Shown here: in pieces, positions 37,129 to 45,314 of the stretch | How positions within the stretch are numbered: the first letter of the stretch is position 1 | How the letters are laid out: each line of letters begins with the position of its first letter | Assembly: GCF_000178835.2 (NCBI RefSeq) | Contig: NC_015275.1 | Coordinates: forward strand, 3,369,001-3,433,000 | Direction: 5' to 3' | Length of the DNA: 64,000 nucleotides | DNA from: Cellulosilyticum lentocellum DSM 5427 | GTDB lineage: Bacteria; Bacillota; Clostridia; Lachnospirales; Cellulosilyticaceae | Notes under the pieces: generated by a model | Told to the model about the DNA's origin: nothing | The model's database searches: none | What the model saw: only the letters and a program-made list of their open reading frames with translations | Position numbers and translations under genes: made by a program

Positions 37129-37730
37129 AAATAGAAATTTGTCGGGGCATTTATGAGGAATGCTACTGGGCGGAAATGAGTGAAGAGGGCTATCTTCCAG
37201 TGTTCCGGTTCAAGTTTTTTGAGGCACTAGGCTCGCTTATTTGGATGAACGTGCGAAAACTCCCGTTGGTCAAACACTCGCGCTAAAAACCATCCAAAGC
37301 ACTCGCCAAGTGCCTCTAAAAAACTCTCCCAAGTCACCCTTCCAGATAGCCCTCTCCACTCATTTCTTACAAGCATTATTGACCTCATAAACATCCCTGA
37401 CATTGAGGCGACCTGGAAAGAAAGCGTAACGACAGTAATTTATTTTTTTCTTTAAAACACTTAAGGAAGGTGCTTTACGCGTTATTGCTGGTAGAACTGA
37501 GAGAGGGTGGCTGTCCTAGCGGGGTGACTTCGGAGTATTTTCAGTAGGCACTTAGCGAACGTTTTGGATGGCACTTAGCCCACGTGTTTGAGGGAACCGA
37601 GTTTGTGGGCGTTCATCCAAAAAAGTGAGCTTAGTGCCTACTGAAAATGCGGAGCCAAGCCACGTAGGATAGTCACCCTCTCTCAGTTCCGCCCAAATAG
37701 CCTAGTAAAGCCACCGACAAATTTCTATTT
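37129..37730. mobile_element. 602-bp palindromic, MITE-like element with 17-bp terminal inverted repeats
   Basis: The ends are a perfect 17-bp inverted repeat, AAATAGAAATTTGTCGG at 37129-37145 and its complement at 37714-37730. The outer ~43 bases pair further (GCTACTGGGCGG against GCTATTTGGGCGG). Inside are two large imperfect hairpins, 37173-37366 and 37495-37688, each with ~95-base arms. The arms of the two hairpins share a core like GGCACTaaGCtc...TTTGGATGaaCG, so the element is made of related arms in alternating orientation. There is no ORF, and no obvious target-site duplication. It fills the thiE-thiD gap; its right end overlaps the last base-pair of the thiE stop. Not annotated by me to any known family. 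Confidence 0.7.
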
Positions 37731-38371
37731 CACCTACCTATTACTTGCTCTGCTTTCTCCTTTAAGGCACAGGTTGCTTCTCTTATGTTTTGACTAGCAA
37801 ATATAGCGGATACCACTGCTACACCTACAATCCCTGAATCTTTTAATTGCACCATATTATCCTTGGTAATCCCCCCTATTGCAATAACTGGAATATGTAC
37901 AGCATTACAAATGGCTTTTAAGGTTTCAAAGGATACACCTTTTGCATCTTGCTTAGTTGAAGTAGAAAACACAGCACCTACACCTAGGTAATCAGCTCCT
38001 CTGGCTTCTGCACATATAGCCTGCTCTACTGTTTGAGCTGACACTCCTAAGATTTTATCTGGTCCTATTAATGCTCTCACATCTCCCACTTCCATGTCTT
38101 TTTGACCAACATGGACACCATCTGCATTTACTGCTAAGGCAACTTCTACTTCATCATTAATGATAAAAGGAATATGGTAAATATCTGTTAGCTTTTTTAT
38201 TCTTTTTGCTTCTTCAATAAAGGCTTCCTTTGACAACTCTTTTTCTCTTAGTTGTAAAAAAGTAACTCCAGCTTCTAAAGCTTCTTTGACTTGCTCTTCT
38301 AAGCTGACTTTACCTACCCAGCTTCTATCTGTTACAGCATAAAGTAATAAATCCTTTTTATCGCACTTCAA
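37730..38371 (-). CDS. thiE: Thiamine-phosphate synthase
   Basis: A 213-aa TIM-barrel enzyme that joins HMP-PP and thiazole phosphate to thiamine phosphate. Family motifs are FLQLREKELS, FIINDEVEVALAVNADGVHVGQKD, LGVSAQTVEQA, YLGVGAVFSTSTKQDAKG and VIAIGGITKDN. It overlaps thiM by 14 bases. The C-terminus ends only at the edge of the palindromic element, so insertion may have slightly altered the tail. Confidence 0.94.
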   Translation of the reverse strand: MKCDKKDLLLYAVTDRSWVGKVSLEEQVKEALEAGVTFLQLREKELSKEAFIEEAKRIKKLTDIYHIPFIINDEVEVALAVNADGVHVGQKDMEVGDVRALIGPDKILGVSAQTVEQAICAEARGADYLGVGAVFSTSTKQDAKGVSFETLKAICNAVHIPVIAIGGITKDNMVQLKDSGIVGVAVVSAIFASQNIREATCALKEKAEQVIGR

Positions 38372-39182
38372 TTTTACAACCCCCTTTTAGTTTTTCATCA
38401 GTTAGTTTACTTATCTCATCAATCATTAGCATTTTATAGGTCGAGGTTCCTCCCTCTATTTGCTTTAATTTTTCATAAGCAATTTCTCCGCAATATCCCA
38501 TAGCACTTATGGCCATCACCGCCGCTTCTATAGCCTTTTCCCTATGAGCTGCTACATAAGCTGCCATAATGCCTGTGAGCATACAGCCTGTCCCTGTAAT
38601 CTTGGCCATTAATGGGTTACCATTACGAATTACATAAGCTTTACTGGTATTTACCACAAGATCAATAGCTCCTGTAATAGCAATAATAGCCCCTGTCCTT
38701 TCACTTAACTTTCTAGCAAAACAAATCATTTCATCTAAATTCTCTTCTGTTACAACATCACCTTCTGCGGCATCTACACCTTGTGTATTCCCATCACCAA
38801 AGACTAAAGTTTTAATCTCTGAAATATTCCCTCTAATAACATCAAAGTGAATCTCTTTTATTAGCTGAAGAGCTGTTTCTGTACGTAGCTTTGAAGCACC
38901 TGCTCCTACTGGATCTAGTACCACTACGTGTCCTAATTCATTAGCTTTTTTCCCAGCGGAGAGCATAGAAGCTGTTGTTCTTCGATTAAGCGTTCCAATA
39001 TTAAGGACTAAACCTTGACATAAGCTTGTCATTTCTTCTACTTCTCCTAAATCATCTGCCATAATAGGCGAACCACCAGCTGCTAATAAGCTATTAGCTA
39101 CATCATTAACTGTTACATAATTTGTAATACAATGTATAAGTGGTACTTGTCTTCTTACTTTCTCAATCACATCATCAAGCAT
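38358..39182 (-). CDS. thiM: Hydroxyethylthiazole kinase
   Basis: A 274-aa ribokinase-fold enzyme that phosphorylates the thiazole alcohol for salvage. Motifs are PLIHCITNYVTVNDVANSLL, LGGSPIMADD-like AAGGSPIMADDLGEVEEM, VVLDPVGAGASK and the active-site ITGTGCMLTG. It is the first gene of the operon and directly follows the TPP riboswitch and its terminator. No thiC or thiG is in the window, so this operon is for salvage plus coupling. Confidence 0.94.
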   Translation of the reverse strand: MLDDVIEKVRRQVPLIHCITNYVTVNDVANSLLAAGGSPIMADDLGEVEEMTSLCQGLVLNIGTLNRRTTASMLSAGKKANELGHVVVLDPVGAGASKLRTETALQLIKEIHFDVIRGNISEIKTLVFGDGNTQGVDAAEGDVVTEENLDEMICFARKLSERTGAIIAITGAIDLVVNTSKAYVIRNGNPLMAKITGTGCMLTGIMAAYVAAHREKAIEAAVMAISAMGYCGEIAYEKLKQIEGGTSTYKMLMIDEISKLTDEKLKGGCKIEVR

Positions 39183-39215
39183 TGACTTTCTCCTTCTTTA
39201 TTTTTTATAAAATTA

Positions 39216-39252
39216 AAAATAGTAGGCCATACCATTAGGGTATGACCTACTA
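39216..39252 (-). terminator. Riboswitch-controlled terminator of the thi operon
   Basis: On the minus strand AGTAGGTCATACCC pairs with GGTATGGCCTACT and is followed by ATTTTT. It lies between the TPP aptamer and thiM, the position of an intrinsic terminator expression platform. Confidence 0.85.
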
Positions 39253-39261
39253 TGAGTTCAC

Positions 39262-39356
39262 TGGTTGCTCCCTTCGCTGGTATTATCCAAATCAGGTTAT
39301 AAAGGTCGAAGTTAGATGACTTCCTCTCAGCCTGCTCCCACAAGCTCCCTTGCTAT
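39262..39356 (-). ncRNA. TPP riboswitch (THI element)
   Basis: The minus strand carries the conserved TPP aptamer parts: GGCTGAGAGG (complement of 39323-39332) and ACCTGATTTGGATAATACCA (within 39269-39297), followed by GCGAAGGGA. The aptamer binds thiamine pyrophosphate; the terminator next to it indicates transcriptional control of thiM-thiE (and perhaps thiD). The outer limits of helix P1 are approximate. Confidence 0.93.
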
Positions 39357-39372
39357 TTCTTATTTATCTTAG

Positions 39373-39435
39373 TTCTTAATTCTTAATTCTTAATTCTTAA
39401 TTCTTAATTCTTAATTCTTAATTCTTAATTCTTAA
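39373..39435 (-). repeat. Nine perfect copies of a 7-bp repeat (TTAAGAA)n in the thi leader
   Basis: On the plus strand the unit TTCTTAA is repeated exactly nine times with no base change. It lies between the best promoter candidate (39441-39469) and the TPP aptamer, so it would form the 5' end of the leader RNA. Perfect repeats of a 7-base unit can change copy number by slippage. Confidence 0.95.
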
Positions 39436-39440
39436 TCAAC

Positions 39441-39469
39441 ATTATACTCCCCTCTAAAGAAAGTAACAA
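39441..39469 (-). promoter_or_regulatory. Sigma-A-type promoter of the thi operon
   Basis: On the minus strand TTGTTA (39469-39464) and a perfect TATAAT (39446-39441) are 17 bases apart. Transcription would begin about at the first unit of the 7-bp repeat. The promoter abuts the stop of the beta-propeller gene and no terminator separates them. Confidence 0.75.
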
Positions 39470-39474
39470 TTATT

Positions 39475-41325
39475 TTATTGCATTGTTAAAGTTTGAAGTC
39501 GTTTAAAGTTACTTATTTCATACTCATTTATTTTATCTTCATATAAGTAGTAAAGTTTGTTACCTATGTAACACACTCGATCTTCATTATAGCCATAATA
39601 ATACCCATAGCTATTAGTAAGCCTTCCTAGTTTAGCTTTTCCTACCAACTTACCATTTTCTACTGCAAACACATAAGCGCCATAAAAATTTTCTAAGTTT
39701 TTTTCTTTATTATAAATAATAGTAACAGGAATAGCTAGCATTGCTTTTCCCTTATGCACAGTAACTGCTTTGTGATTATATTGGGCACTGCTGTAGCTCC
39801 CTCTAGTTCCTAGAATAATTTTATTCACTTCTTTTGGTTCGTTTGGATTACTCACATCAAAAAGGGATAGTTTAATTCCTGCTTGAAGGGTCGAAGCATT
39901 GCTATATTGATTGCCACCTTCTTCTTCATCCATCGTAGCTATTCCAATACCAACTACTAAATTTTCTGCAATGGGATGGAGATAAGTACTTACTCCTGGA
40001 ATTTTTAATTGCCCTTTTACCTTTGGTTCTTTAGGATTACTTAAGTCTAGTACAAACAAAGGATCCATTTGCTTATACGTTACTAAATACCCTGTTTTCC
40101 CTTCAAATCTAGCACTATAAATACGTTCAGTAGGAGCCAAACCTGTTAAGCTGCTTACTTGATTCATTTGTTTATCAAAGATAAATAGATTATTTATGGT
40201 TTCATACGTTTGCTGATTATAGCTAGTGGTGGCTACGCGTAAATAGTTATCGTATAAATCCATAGCAAATTGATTATATAACCTGCCTTCTATAACACCT
40301 GTTCCTACATACTTTAAACTCTGTCCTTCCACATTAAAGCGACTAATGGTAGTATAGTCACCATAGATTTCTAGAAACATTGCTTCTTTATCCATATAAA
40401 CATTACCTATAGCTCCTAAAAGCATTTTCAGCTCTGTAGGTTTATTTTGTTTTAAATCTATTGTTGTTAATATAGTTGTATTTAACATATATCTAGTTTG
40501 AGCCCAGGGGACATCATAAATCTGGTTAGGCTTAGCAAATTGTAGTTCTTCTCCTTGCAAGCTATCCTTATAAGCTGGCAATATGTCTTCCTTTGTATAA
40601 GCATTATTTGCTTTCCTCATAATCATACTTTCTGTAACCAAATAAAGCTTATCTTCGATTTTTCTCATTGTATGTTTATTGCCTTGTACAACAATTTCAC
40701 GTTTTAACCTTGGTTCTTTTTTATTGCCTACATCGTATATGCTAATATTGGTATACTGCCTAGCGATTTGATTAACCACTTCACCATTTTTTAAAGTAAT
40801 TGGAATTTCTCTAGGTTCATAACGACGTCCTTCACTACCTATGACAATAAGCTGATTACCCTCTAAAAACATGCTGCTAAACTGAACTCTATCGCTTTCT
40901 ATCTTCCCTATAATATGCAAACTAGGTTGAGTATCCATAATCATAATCTTACTACGGTCTACTAGTTTATAGATGTACCTATCATCATTTTTTAGTACAT
41001 CATCTTCATCCACTCCTTGCTCTTGAATATTAGTTTCTGAATAACCACCTTCTGATGTGGCACTTTTCATATCGCTAGTCTGATCATTGGCTACAATGTC
41101 CTGTGTATTAGGTATAGTGTTTTCTAATCCTCTGAGTACTTCGTACTCACTTAAAGTTTCTGGTTCTACAAGTATTTTTTTATCTGTTAATAGCCTTACT
41201 AATTCTGCTTCGTCTTTTATAGGTACAAGCTTTGTCTCTTGATTGGTTCTTGCGCCTAAAATAATAGTACTAGTCAATAATACACTTAATCCAACTACAG
41301 CTCCTAATGATTTAAATCCTTTCAT
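39475..41325 (-). CDS. Secreted beta-propeller domain protein
   Basis: A 616-aa exported protein with an N-terminal signal or anchor segment (GAVVGLSVLLTSTIILGA). The rest matches the family of secreted proteins with a C-terminal beta-propeller distantly related to WD-40 (COG4880, Beta_propel). Typical signs are the entry motif TNIQEQGVDEDDVLKNDDRY and repeated blades with DLSNPKEPKVKGQLKIPGV and DVSNPNEPKEV. The function is unknown; it may bind envelope proteins or glycans. AAAGGGGAGAAGAA precedes the start. Confidence 0.86.
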   Translation of the reverse strand: MKGFKSLGAVVGLSVLLTSTIILGARTNQETKLVPIKDEAELVRLLTDKKILVEPETLSEYEVLRGLENTIPNTQDIVANDQTSDMKSATSEGGYSETNIQEQGVDEDDVLKNDDRYIYKLVDRSKIMIMDTQPSLHIIGKIESDRVQFSSMFLEGNQLIVIGSEGRRYEPREIPITLKNGEVVNQIARQYTNISIYDVGNKKEPRLKREIVVQGNKHTMRKIEDKLYLVTESMIMRKANNAYTKEDILPAYKDSLQGEELQFAKPNQIYDVPWAQTRYMLNTTILTTIDLKQNKPTELKMLLGAIGNVYMDKEAMFLEIYGDYTTISRFNVEGQSLKYVGTGVIEGRLYNQFAMDLYDNYLRVATTSYNQQTYETINNLFIFDKQMNQVSSLTGLAPTERIYSARFEGKTGYLVTYKQMDPLFVLDLSNPKEPKVKGQLKIPGVSTYLHPIAENLVVGIGIATMDEEEGGNQYSNASTLQAGIKLSLFDVSNPNEPKEVNKIILGTRGSYSSAQYNHKAVTVHKGKAMLAIPVTIIYNKEKNLENFYGAYVFAVENGKLVGKAKLGRLTNSYGYYYGYNEDRVCYIGNKLYYLYEDKINEYEISNFKRLQTLTMQ

Positions 41326-41728
41326 TTCTTCTCCCCTTTCTTTTCAAACCCGCTTCTTGTCATTTTATTTTCCCCTTGCTTATATTAACTATAATTGAAA
41401 TATATATATTTTGCAATTTTCAAATTATATTTTTCTACTGTTTTTCTTAAAATATCCACGTAATTTTTTAAAACTATCTGTGTATTATGCAAGCTTAGTG
41501 ATGTGTCTCGATTAACATATTATAGATGGTACATAAACATTTAGGCGTGTTAGCCCCAGTGAAAAACGTGACATGTATTTAAAGCATCATAAAAACTGCC
41601 AGTAGATTATACCTACTGGCAGAAAAGATTTTTATTTTTTAATTGTCTACTTGGCAGGGAACAGCTTACAGTACTCTCAGCAATTCTCTGTTTTTATGTA
41701 ACAAGCTTAATAGGTTCTTAGAAATAAT
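41326..41728. other. Intergenic stretch with one terminator
   Basis: This ~400-base A/T-rich gap holds the GH1 terminator (41594-41623) and, on its left, the upstream region of the beta-propeller gene. I see no ORF, RNA gene or repeat in the rest. Confidence 0.6.
41594..41623 (-). terminator. Rho-independent terminator of the GH1 gene
   Basis: CTGCCAGTAG and CTACTGGCAG form a perfect 10-bp stem with a 7-base loop; the minus strand continues into TTTTTA. It lies ~105 bases past the GH1 stop. Confidence 0.85.
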
Positions 41729-43069
41729 TTATAAACTTTCGCCATTTGTACCCATAACCTTTTTATACCAATAACCTGAGTTTTTGATGATACGACGTTG
41801 TGTAAGATAATCAACATACACAAGACCGAATCGAGGTGCATAACCCTTTGCCCATTCAAAGTTATCTAGAAATGACCAATGCATATATCCCATCACTTCT
41901 ATGCCATCTTCAACAGCTTGTTTTAAAGCACTAATATAACGCGTCAAGAAATCAATACGATAGTCATCATGGACCCTGCCATCTAGATGGACTAAGTCAC
42001 AACCTGCCATACCATTTTCAGTAATTAAAATAGGTAATTTGTACCGCTCATATAAAAATTTAGGTGACCAATATAAAACTTCTGGTGTAATTGCCCATCC
42101 TAAACTCGTTACTGGTTGCCCTGGATATTTGGGAGTAGCAAAGGCATTTTGAGATTGATAAATATTAGCACCATAAAAATCAATAGGCTCTGAGATAATA
42201 GCCATATCTCCTGGATTAATGGAAGGCATATCCTCTCCCAAGGCTTTATGGGCTTCCTCTGGATATTGACCAAATACAATAGGGTCACCCCACCAGCTAT
42301 TAGTAAAGATAAAGTTATCTCGATCCAGGGCAAAGCTACACTTTCTAGCTACTTCAATATCCTCTGTTGATCTTGAATGAGGAATAGAACAAGGACCTGT
42401 TGGAGCAAAGCCAATAATCGCTTTTTTCTTTGCATACTGTCTAATGGTTCTAACAGCTTTTCCATGAGCTAAAAGAATGTTGTGAGACATTTGTGTCAGT
42501 TCACTTGTAGGAAGTTTATAAAACGGCGCATGCACCCCATCTTTATAACCTAATCCTACGAAAACTTGAGGTTCATTAATCGTAATCCAATAAGTTACGC
42601 GGTCAGAAAGATGGTCAACGATCACCTTTGTATAGTCAGCAAACCAATCACTACTTTCTGGGTTTAACCACCCTCCTTTTCTTTGCAAGGCATTGGGTAA
42701 ATTCCAATGGTAGAGCGTCACTAAAGGAGTAATCCCATTTTCTAATAAGGTATCCACTAAGTCAGAATAAAACTCTAAACCTTGCTTATTCACTTTACCT
42801 ATGCCATCTGGAAATACACGAGGCCAACTAATCGAGAAACGGTAGTTCTTGATCCCCATTTCCTTCATAAGCTTAATATCGTTTTTATAAAGGTGATAGT
42901 GATTACAGCTTATATCCCCATTTTCTCCGTTTTTTATGGTGTTAGGAAGTCTAGAGTAGGTATCCCAGATTCCAAGTCCTTTTCCATCTTCATTATAAGC
43001 ACCTTCTATTTGATAAGCAGCAGTTGCCACGCCCCACATAAAATCTTTAGAAAAACTCATTTGTTCCAC
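41729..43069 (-). CDS. Beta-glucosidase, glycoside hydrolase family 1
   Basis: A 446-aa cytosolic GH1 enzyme of normal length that cleaves beta-glucosides such as cellobiose. MWGVATAAYQIEGA starts the barrel; the acid/base is Glu166 in WITINEPQVF and the nucleophile Glu351 in ILITENGMAG. Residues that fix phospho-sugars in 6-phospho-beta-glucosidases are not evident, and no PTS gene is near, so an unphosphorylated substrate is favoured. GAAAGAGGTGGAACAA precedes the ATG. An AraC regulator lies just upstream in the same direction. Confidence 0.93.
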   Translation of the reverse strand: MEQMSFSKDFMWGVATAAYQIEGAYNEDGKGLGIWDTYSRLPNTIKNGENGDISCNHYHLYKNDIKLMKEMGIKNYRFSISWPRVFPDGIGKVNKQGLEFYSDLVDTLLENGITPLVTLYHWNLPNALQRKGGWLNPESSDWFADYTKVIVDHLSDRVTYWITINEPQVFVGLGYKDGVHAPFYKLPTSELTQMSHNILLAHGKAVRTIRQYAKKKAIIGFAPTGPCSIPHSRSTEDIEVARKCSFALDRDNFIFTNSWWGDPIVFGQYPEEAHKALGEDMPSINPGDMAIISEPIDFYGANIYQSQNAFATPKYPGQPVTSLGWAITPEVLYWSPKFLYERYKLPILITENGMAGCDLVHLDGRVHDDYRIDFLTRYISALKQAVEDGIEVMGYMHWSFLDNFEWAKGYAPRFGLVYVDYLTQRRIIKNSGYWYKKVMGTNGESL

Positions 43070-43160
43070 CTCTTTCTTAATCCATATAAATTAATGATAG
43101 CCTTAACAAAAAGTCTTAACAATGACTAATCTTGCTTGTTTACTGATGAAAAATGCTTTT

Positions 43161-43964
43161 TTAAGATTTGTATTGTTGTAAGCGAAACTCACTAGGAGTC
43201 AAACCTGTGCTAGATTTAAATTGACGCATAAAGTGTACATCATTTTCATAGCCACAAGTTTCAGCAATATATTTAATAGAAAGATTGGTTTGTGATAAGT
43301 AGTATTTAGCATATTCAATACGCGCATTAATAATATCTTTTAAGCATGTGACGCCAAAGTTTTTTTTGTATAAACGCTGAAAATAGTAAGGACTAAGCGT
43401 AGCCTCATGTGCTAAACCCTCAATGCACCATTTCTCATAAGGTGCGCTATAAATCTTGCTACGTAAGAGAGAGAATTTGTCATGATGAATCTTTTCAATG
43501 CCCTTATTAAGAGAGGGTATGACCTGAGCTATTTTTAATAAAAAAAGCCTCATATAATGGTCTAATGCTTCACGGCCATAATTCTGCCCAGCGTAATATT
43601 CATATGTCATATTTTTAATCAGCAAAGAAAAGTATTGCATGTTATTGATGGGAATAGGCTTTTCAAATGGAATATGTAGCTTTTTCAAGAAATCCTCATC
43701 ACCAGCATCAAGTGTAAAATTAAACCAATCATTAGAAAAAGGCTGTTTGTAAGCCTCATAATATTGAGGTGTTCCTTTTTGGTATAGAAAAAATATATTA
43801 GGAGAGGTATATACATCTTGTCCATTCACATGAAATAAAGCAGGGCTTTTTATAAGCAGCGCAAGATAATCACCACATCCATCGGGACGTTCAATTTTAA
43901 AATCCATGTCATGGACATGATTATGTCCAATATAGGTCATTTGCATAAGCAACCTCCTATCCAA
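43161..43964 (-). CDS. AraC family transcriptional regulator
   Basis: A 267-aa regulator with an N-terminal cupin-like ligand domain (~20-140) and two C-terminal helix-turn-helix motifs, the second ending CGYENDVHFMRQFKSSTGLT followed by PSEF. It is ~90 bases upstream of the GH1 gene and likely activates it in response to a sugar; the ligand is unknown. AGGAGGTTGCTT lies before the start. Confidence 0.9.
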   Translation of the reverse strand: MDRRLLMQMTYIGHNHVHDMDFKIERPDGCGDYLALLIKSPALFHVNGQDVYTSPNIFFLYQKGTPQYYEAYKQPFSNDWFNFTLDAGDEDFLKKLHIPFEKPIPINNMQYFSLLIKNMTYEYYAGQNYGREALDHYMRLFLLKIAQVIPSLNKGIEKIHHDKFSLLRSKIYSAPYEKWCIEGLAHEATLSPYYFQRLYKKNFGVTCLKDIINARIEYAKYYLSQTNLSIKYIAETCGYENDVHFMRQFKSSTGLTPSEFRLQQYKS

Positions 43965-43990
43965 AGCAGTATCTATCAGTTAATTGACAT

Positions 43991-44008
43991 GATACATCAT
44001 TGATACAT
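43991..44008. promoter_or_regulatory. Direct repeat before the AraC-type gene
   Basis: GATACAT occurs twice (43991-43997, 44002-44008), 11 bases apart, ~30 bases before the regulator start. AraC proteins bind direct repeats, so it may be an autoregulatory site. The period is about one helical turn. Confidence 0.3.
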
Positions 44009-44098
44009 AAATTTCAAATTAAAACATGGTGTTTAAGCAATGAGATGGAATGTATTAAGATATAGTATAGAAAAATAAAAGGTTACCTCTAATGCAGT

Positions 44099-44186
44099 CC
44101 TCCAATAAGGATGTTTACAAAAATCATAATTGTTTAGCACACAGCAGAACGATTACCGATGAATTGTAAATAATCTTTATTGGAGG
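44099..44186 (+). promoter_or_regulatory. Long hairpin covering the tnpV ribosome site
   Basis: CCTCCAATAAGGATG-TTTACAA (44099-44120) is nearly complementary to the segment 44164-44186, which ends in GGAGG, the ribosome site of tnpV (ATG at 44196). Transcripts entering from outside would fold and hide the site, as is known for several transposase genes. It also marks the approximate left edge of the mobile region. Confidence 0.6.
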
Positions 44187-44195
44187 ATTTGCTTT

Positions 44196-44546
44196 ATGGC
44201 AAAGTTTGAATTTGAGTACACTGAAATTGATGGACTGTTATATCCCAACATTGAAATTGACGGAAAAGCCGAGCTTGACAGCTTAGGCAAATACGGGCGA
44301 CTTCGTCTAAATTATCTGCACGAACAAAAATTCGGGATGTACCGTGAACTGCTTTTGACGGGTAAGCTGGCAGAACATTGCATGACCATAGAAAAGACCG
44401 CCTTTGAAATGACAGAACGTGTCCGTGCCGATTATCTGAAAGCACACCCTATGCCAGAATACGATACAATGAAACGTATTCGCTTATCTGAACTGGCGCA
44501 GGAAATTGCAGACGAGTGCGTGCTTCGTAACCTGATTTGCAAATAA
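44196..44546 (+). CDS. tnpV: TnpV family transposon-encoded protein
   Basis: A 116-aa protein of the TnpV family, found in Tn4451/Tn4453-like and other mobilizable elements of clostridia. It starts MAKFEFEYTEIDGLLYPNIE and has the conserved LHEQKFGMYRELLLTGKL. Its exact function is unknown; TnpV is not itself the recombinase. The ribosome site sits in a long hairpin and a terminator follows. Confidence 0.85.
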   Translation: MAKFEFEYTEIDGLLYPNIEIDGKAELDSLGKYGRLRLNYLHEQKFGMYRELLLTGKLAEHCMTIEKTAFEMTERVRADYLKAHPMPEYDTMKRIRLSELAQEIADECVLRNLICK

Positions 44547-44550
44547 ACCG

Positions 44551-44583
44551 AAGTGCTCTGCTGATTTTTCGGCAGGGCACTTT
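44551..44583 (+). terminator. Terminator of tnpV
   Basis: AAGTGCTCTGCTG pairs with CGGCAGGGCACTT (two G-U pairs) and is followed by TTT, five bases after the tnpV stop. Confidence 0.75.
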
Positions 44584-44660
44584 CAAAATACACATCAATT
44601 GAATTTAAAGGGCTTGTTTGCTATAATTATGGAAACTGGCTAGGAAACGGTGGAGGGGAC

Positions 44661-45134
44661 ATGGAAAATTCAATTATTTCAGAATACAGCAAAGTAATTT
44701 TTGATAAATTGAAAACAGACAACTTGCTTGGTGAAGATGGAAAACCTCTGTTTCAATCAGAGGCCGATTTCTGCCGATATTGTGAGCAGATTATTCGAGA
44801 TAACGAATCGGAAACATTGCGGTCGGAGGTCATGGCCTTAGAGAAACATGCCAACCACTATCAGGAACGGTTTAATATTATCGGTTCCGTTTATAAGGTA
44901 TTTTTTGACGAAACACCAAGTGGAAAGGAATATAAATATCTGCACATTGAATACATGCTTCTGGCTTTTCATTGTGCACCCATGCGGTTTATGGACTGGC
45001 TTTTAGAGCGGTATTGCTATATGTATTTTTCAAAAGCACTTCCGGAGTATATTGAATATCTTCAAAAAATAGGGTTGGATACCTGCTTTGACAGCTTTTC
45101 TCATGAGTTGTGCCGCAGATTTTATTCCGAGTGA
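44661..45134 (+). CDS. Hypothetical mobile-element protein
   Basis: A 157-aa cytosolic, helical protein with no catalytic motif that I can see. It begins with an acidic helix and contains EADFCRYCEQIIRDNESE and HIEYMLLAFHCAPMRFMDWL. I think it belongs to a small family seen on Firmicutes mobile elements (perhaps DUF6809), but this is from memory. GTGGAGGGGAC precedes the ATG. A perfect terminator follows. Confidence 0.7.
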   Translation: MENSIISEYSKVIFDKLKTDNLLGEDGKPLFQSEADFCRYCEQIIRDNESETLRSEVMALEKHANHYQERFNIIGSVYKVFFDETPSGKEYKYLHIEYMLLAFHCAPMRFMDWLLERYCYMYFSKALPEYIEYLQKIGLDTCFDSFSHELCRRFYSE

Positions 45135-45150
45135 TTTTCCCCATACCGCA

Positions 45151-45184
45151 AAAGAACGCACAGGATAAAACCTGTGCGTTCTTT
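45151..45184. terminator. Bidirectional rho-independent terminator
   Basis: A perfect 14-bp stem (45151-45164 with 45171-45184) and a 6-base loop ATAAAA. It ends the rightward hypothetical gene and can also end the leftward SLH operon. The remaining ~130 bases to 45314 show nothing else. Confidence 0.88.
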
Positions 45185-45314
45185 GATGTTAACTTCTTAT
45201 TTTCTTTGTTATATACTGCTTACAACAACCTCATAGCCTTCGATTTAAGCGTACTGGCTACGAAGAGCAATCAGATTCAAGGGCATGATAGCCGCTGAAT
45301 CAAACCCTTGCCGC

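Noticed and set aside
37120-37740. Target-site duplication around the palindromic element
   Set aside because: The bases just outside the 17-bp ends do not repeat; insertion mechanism is left open.
39373-39435. CRISPR-like array
   Set aside because: The unit is 7 bases with no spacers; it is a simple tandem repeat.
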